Origin: Woeseia sp.
Lineage (GTDB): Bacteria; Pseudomonadota; Gammaproteobacteria; Steroidobacterales; Woeseiaceae
Direction: 5' to 3'
Assembly: GCA_003229095.1 (NCBI GenBank)
Contig: QIHS01000058.1
Span: forward strand, 1 to 9,053
DNA length: 9,053 bases
The notes under the pieces were generated by a model. The model had not been told where the DNA came from and did no database searches. It saw nothing but the letters and a program-made list of their open reading frames with translations. Made by a program: the position numbers and the translations under genes. This document shows, in pieces, positions 6,099 to 9,053 of the stretch; the first letter of the stretch is position 1, and each line of letters starts with the position of its first letter.

Positions 6099-7409
6099 TC
6101 AAGTGCAAAACTCCTCGGCCAACACTTTTTCAAGCGCAGCCATAGATGCATCGATTTCCAAAAACTGTCGGGGTCTTGCCAGCGTATCGGCGAGATCGGC
6201 TGGCAGTGGCACCGTTGTACCAATAATCGGCTCAACGATTTGCTCGAATTTTGCCGGATGGGCTGTTGCCACTATAATCCAGTCTTTGTCGAGTTGTTCC
6301 TGCGGATCGAGTAGCCGCCACGCATGCGTTGCCGTTGCTGTGTGCGGGCAAGTGGCGAAACCGAATTCTGCGAAATTCTGTCCAATTTGTTGCGTAATTT
6401 GTGCGTCGTTCACCGATACCGCGCAAAGCTGTTTGCTAAGTTGAGCTGCCTCTCCGCCAAGATGGCGTAACCGTTCCATATTGCTCGGGTTGCCGACATC
6501 CATAGCGGACGCCAAAGTCTGCACGCTCGACCTCGGCTTCCACTCTGCACTCTCAAGGTAATCGTTGATCGTACGATTCTCATTCGTTACCAGAATAATG
6601 TCGCCGATTGGCAGTCCACATTCCCGTGCCAGAAAACAGGCGAAGGCGTTGCCAAGATTGCCGGTTGGAATGATGAAACCGGGTTTCCTGCCCAATTTCG
6701 CATGATGCATAACACTGGCGTGCGCGTAATAAATCGCCTGCGGCAACAATCGACCGATGTTGATGCTGTTGGCGGAACTGAAACGATACTTCTCTGCAAG
6801 GTGCTCATCCGCCATTGCCCGCTTCACGAGCGCCTGACAATCATCGAATGAACCATCGACCGCAAGAGACAATACATTGTCTCCCCAACAGCTTAGCTGA
6901 TGGGCCTGCCGCGCAGACACTTTACCATCGGGATAAAGCACAACAACTCTCAGTCCGACTCGCCCGTCAAATGCTGCGGCAACAGCACCCCCGGTGTCGC
7001 CCGACGTGGCAACCAGTATTGTCAGTGGGTTCTTAACGTCTCCCGCCAAACGACCCAGGCAAGCCGCAAGAAAACCCGCACCGACATCTTTGAATGCAGC
7101 AGTCGGGCCGTGATACAGCTCGAGCAAATCACAACTTCCGTGCAAGTCGGGCAGAGCAGTAACTGGCAACGGAAAACTGAATGTTTCAGCGACGACTTCC
7201 TTCAAGTCACCCGCGATCGACGAGCCGACAAAAAACGGTCGCAGGAATGCCTCACCAGTGGCACAAATACTTGCGTCTGTGGCCAGCGAGTGCCAGTCAA
7301 TCCGCGGCATCTTTTCCGGCAAAAAGAGACCACCGTCAGATGCGATGCCTGCAAGTAACGCCTCGTCAAGAGAAACCGGACCTGCGCCCCTGGTACTAAA
7401 ATATTTCAT
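6099..7409 (-). CDS. thrC: Threonine synthase
   Basis: This 436-residue PLP enzyme converts O-phospho-L-homoserine and water to L-threonine and phosphate, the last step of the pathway (E. coli ThrC is 428 residues). The PLP lysine is Lys107 in LYHGPTAAFKDVGAGF. Other conserved blocks are ASDGGLFLPE (23-32), ATSGDTGGAVAAAF, the SSANSINIGRLLPQ block, the glycine-rich phosphate-binding PTGNLGNAFA, the ASAMDVGNPSN block and ATAHPAKF near the C-terminus. The start is ATG 7407-7409: its A overlaps thrB as ATGA (7406-7409), and GAGGA lies 6 nt upstream. A longer in-frame reading from 7469 adds 20 residues that lie inside thrB and are not conserved. It is the last gene of thrABC. Its translation probably depends partly on ribosomes finishing thrB, which the thrB frameshift would not abolish if re-initiation occurs, since the lower thrB frame still ends here. 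Confidence 0.96.
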   Translation of the reverse strand: MKYFSTRGAGPVSLDEALLAGIASDGGLFLPEKMPRIDWHSLATDASICATGEAFLRPFFVGSSIAGDLKEVVAETFSFPLPVTALPDLHGSCDLLELYHGPTAAFKDVGAGFLAACLGRLAGDVKNPLTILVATSGDTGGAVAAAFDGRVGLRVVVLYPDGKVSARQAHQLSCWGDNVLSLAVDGSFDDCQALVKRAMADEHLAEKYRFSSANSINIGRLLPQAIYYAHASVMHHAKLGRKPGFIIPTGNLGNAFACFLARECGLPIGDIILVTNENRTINDYLESAEWKPRSSVQTLASAMDVGNPSNMERLRHLGGEAAQLSKQLCAVSVNDAQITQQIGQNFAEFGFATCPHTATATHAWRLLDPQEQLDKDWIIVATAHPAKFEQIVEPIIGTTVPLPADLADTLARPRQFLEIDASMAALEKVLAEEFCT

Positions 7410-8340
7410 GACGCTTCCTCGACTATCCGAGCGCCGGGGACATTCAATGAACTGACCCACGACTGACATTCAAAACCTGCTCTATTGCAGGCCTGTTCCA
7501 TCGTCTTGGCAATAATCCCAGCGTCTTTATCATGGCAAAGCGCGAATATGCTGGGTCCGCTACCCGACATCGAACACCCGATCGCACCCGCCTGAAGGGC
7601 AGCTTCCTTCACCGACGGAAAACACGGAACCGAGGCTGCTCGCTGCGGTTCTATGATTTCGTCGCGCAGGCATTCGCCCAGTAGTTCTATATCGTTCTGC
7701 AAACATGCTGCTACAAATCCGGCCAGGTAGCCCTGCTGTGTCAGCCACTGTTCCATCGAGTAGCTTTTCGCCAGGCTGTTGCGGGAATCCGCCGTGTTGA
7801 CCAGCAACTCAGGGTGTAGCAACACACTGCTAATACCCTTTGGCGTCGGCAGCGTCACGATTTTTGGCAGCAATGCCTGCGGGCAAAGCACGAGCCCGCC
7901 ATACAAACTTGGCGCTACGTTATCGGCATGCAAGCCGCCGCTCACAAACTGCTCACCAACCAATGCGTGCTCAAGCACATCCTCCGTGGGCAAAGGTTGG
8001 TCCAGCAAAGCGTTCACCGCGACAGCGCCCGCCACCGCCGATGCCGCGGAACTACCCATTCCTGACTGGAGAGGAATGCCTTTATATACAACAAGCTCTA
8101 CACCGCGATTATCACCCACCTCATCCCACAGCGATCTGGCCGCAATCGACGCCGTATTTTCTCTCGCATCTGTTGACAGTGACGTATGAATCTCACCATC
8201 CAGCCCACGCACCTCTTTTATCCTGATCCCCTGCCCATCCGATATGCGCGCAGACACTTTGTCTCCCGCGCCTCAAAGCCCACGCCAACGTTGCCGATCG
8301 ATGCCGGCGCAAATGCGGTTACGAGTTTGTTGTCGTTCAT
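7406..8340 (-). pseudogene. thrB: Homoserine kinase, disrupted by a short internal deletion/frameshift
   Basis: Homoserine kinase (GHMP family) phosphorylates homoserine with ATP. The start ATG (8338-8340) overlaps the thrA stop as ATGA, with GGAA upstream. The first 22 codons give the conserved opening TAFAPASIGNVGVGF. Then the frame is lost at 8273-8274: the first frame reads on to a TAA at 8218-8220 (40 residues in all), while the homologous sequence resumes one frame over as GAGDKVSARISDG and continues intact to the TGA at 7406. The remainder keeps the ATP-binding PLQSGMGSSAASAVAGA (from about 8074 downward) and GCSMSGSGPS (about 7550-7579). Family members have about eight residues (DxLGxAxx) between GVGF and G-x-GD. 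Only 2 nt remain, so I infer loss of about 22 nt. The 935-nt span is not a multiple of three. A GTG at 8257 could start a product lacking the first motif. Recent pseudogene or sequence error; otherwise undecayed. Confidence 0.88.
7416..7420 (-). promoter_or_regulatory. Ribosome binding site of thrC
   Basis: GAGGA on the minus strand lies within the last thrB codons, 6 nt before ATG 7407-7409. It supports the ATGA-overlap start over the upstream in-frame start at 7469, and gives thrC its own initiation site. Confidence 0.7.
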
Positions 8341-9053
8341 ATTTGTGTTCCATCACTTAGAGATGCTGCGAGCTTGAGAAGGTCACCGAATACGCCACTT
8401 GCCGTCACATCAGGCCCGGCACCAGGGCCCTGGATCACGAGCGGGTTTTGTGCGTAGCGGTCAGACGTAAACTGCACCAGATTATCAGTCAATTGAATGT
8501 GGCCAAACGCGTTGTCGGACTCAACCATTTCAAGCGCCACTCCGGCGTCACCGCGATCGGTCAACGTGGCCACATAGCGTAAGAGCAGGCCTTCTGCTTT
8601 GGCTTTCTTATACAAAGCCAGCATGTCGTCATCGTAACGTGCGAGCTCGATCATGAATTGATCTACCGGGAGTTCGCGAAGATCCTCAGCAACAAGATTC
8701 TGCACAGGAAATTCGCCGATCTCGATACGCTGCCCCAATTCCCGCGCAAGAATGGTCAATTTTCGGGCGACATCCATTCCGGACAGATCATCTCGAGGGT
8801 CCGGTTCCGTGAATCCGTTGGCACGAGCTTCTGCGACAATTTCCGAGAACGGTTTCTCACCGTCGTAAACGTTAAATAGATAGGCCAGCGTGCCGGACAA
8901 AATTCCCTTGATCGAGCGAATGCGGTCGCCCGTATCCACGAGGTCACGAATGGTGCCGATTATAGGCAGCGCGGCACCCACTGTTGTTTCGTAGCAATAT
9001 CGGCTGCCACCGTCTCGCGCATTCTTGCGCAGCAGGTCGTAGTAGTCCTGGCT
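8337..9053 (-). CDS. thrA: Bifunctional aspartokinase/homoserine dehydrogenase, C-terminal part (partial)
   Basis: The frame is open from the right edge (no start in the window) for 238 residues to TGA 8337-8339. It covers the catalytic C-terminal half of homoserine dehydrogenase, which reduces aspartate semialdehyde to homoserine with NAD(P)H. Conserved blocks are YETTVGAALPIIGTIRDL, GDRIRSIKGILSGTLAYLF, FTEPDPRDDLSGMDVARKL (carrying the Asp and Lys used in catalysis in this family), RYVATL and GPGAGPDVTASGVFGDLL near the end. These align block by block with the E. coli ThrA C-terminus, including its final ADLL-like segment, with no ACT domain after it. That favours a ThrA-type fusion over the stand-alone enzyme, though the kinase part lies outside the window. 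Its stop overlaps the thrB start as ATGA. The operon promoter and any leader would be upstream, beyond the window. Confidence 0.9.
   Translation of the reverse strand, partial: SQDYYDLLRKNARDGGSRYCYETTVGAALPIIGTIRDLVDTGDRIRSIKGILSGTLAYLFNVYDGEKPFSEIVAEARANGFTEPDPRDDLSGMDVARKLTILARELGQRIEIGEFPVQNLVAEDLRELPVDQFMIELARYDDDMLALYKKAKAEGLLLRYVATLTDRGDAGVALEMVESDNAFGHIQLTDNLVQFTSDRYAQNPLVIQGPGAGPDVTASGVFGDLLKLAASLSDGTQI

Noticed and set aside
7410..7469. 20-residue N-terminal extension of threonine synthase
   Set aside because: It overlaps thrB codons and is absent from the family; the ATGA overlap and GAGGA support the later start.
7406..8340. Programmed frameshifting as the explanation for thrB
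   Set aside because: No slippery heptamer or downstream stimulator stands out, and a shift alone would not supply the missing DxLG motif.

Overview
The window looks like a chromosomal segment of a gammaproteobacterium of middling G+C (slightly above half by eye). The evidence is a thrABC operon with a bifunctional-type ThrA C-terminus, a TatD very close to the enterobacterial protein, and housekeeping families common in marine and soil gammaproteobacteria. Genus cannot be fixed from the sequence. There is no phage, transposon, CRISPR array, tRNA or rRNA.

Layout. (i) 1-188 holds no supportable gene, only a small hairpin and a T-rich stretch. (ii) 189-947 and 1009-1731, both on the minus strand, encode a zinc metallopeptidase of the YgjP/DUF45 (SprT-like) type and a secreted protein with seven 18-19-residue 'VNG' repeats (a predicted bactofilin-like beta-solenoid). 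(iii) A 147-bp divergent intergenic region leads to a plus-strand set: an ABC exporter ATPase (1879-2763), its ABC-2 permease (2766-3788) and tatD (3809-4600). (iv) Converging on tatD with a 2-bp gap is a minus-strand pair: a membrane-anchored NERD-domain protein (5405-5989), then a secreted cyclase/formamidase-family gene (4603-5375) that is frameshifted. (v) 6099-9053 is the minus-strand thrA (partial, running off the right edge) - thrB - thrC operon, joined by two ATGA stop/start overlaps. It makes threonine from aspartate semialdehyde via homoserine and phosphohomoserine.

The most unusual signal is that two otherwise well-preserved genes, thrB and the cyclase gene, each carry one short internal lesion. 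Each lesion is net 3n+1 bases shorter than the family would predict (about 22 and about 19 nt by my estimate) and removes a conserved motif while shifting the frame. The thrB start and stop are both pinned by ATGA overlaps, so its lesion is not a start-site misjudgement. Either these are recent pseudogenes (thrB loss would predict threonine auxotrophy or a second kinase) or the sequence or assembly is wrong at both sites. I see no convincing new multi-gene system; the VNG-repeat protein beside the divergent ABC exporter is the least characterised functional unit.
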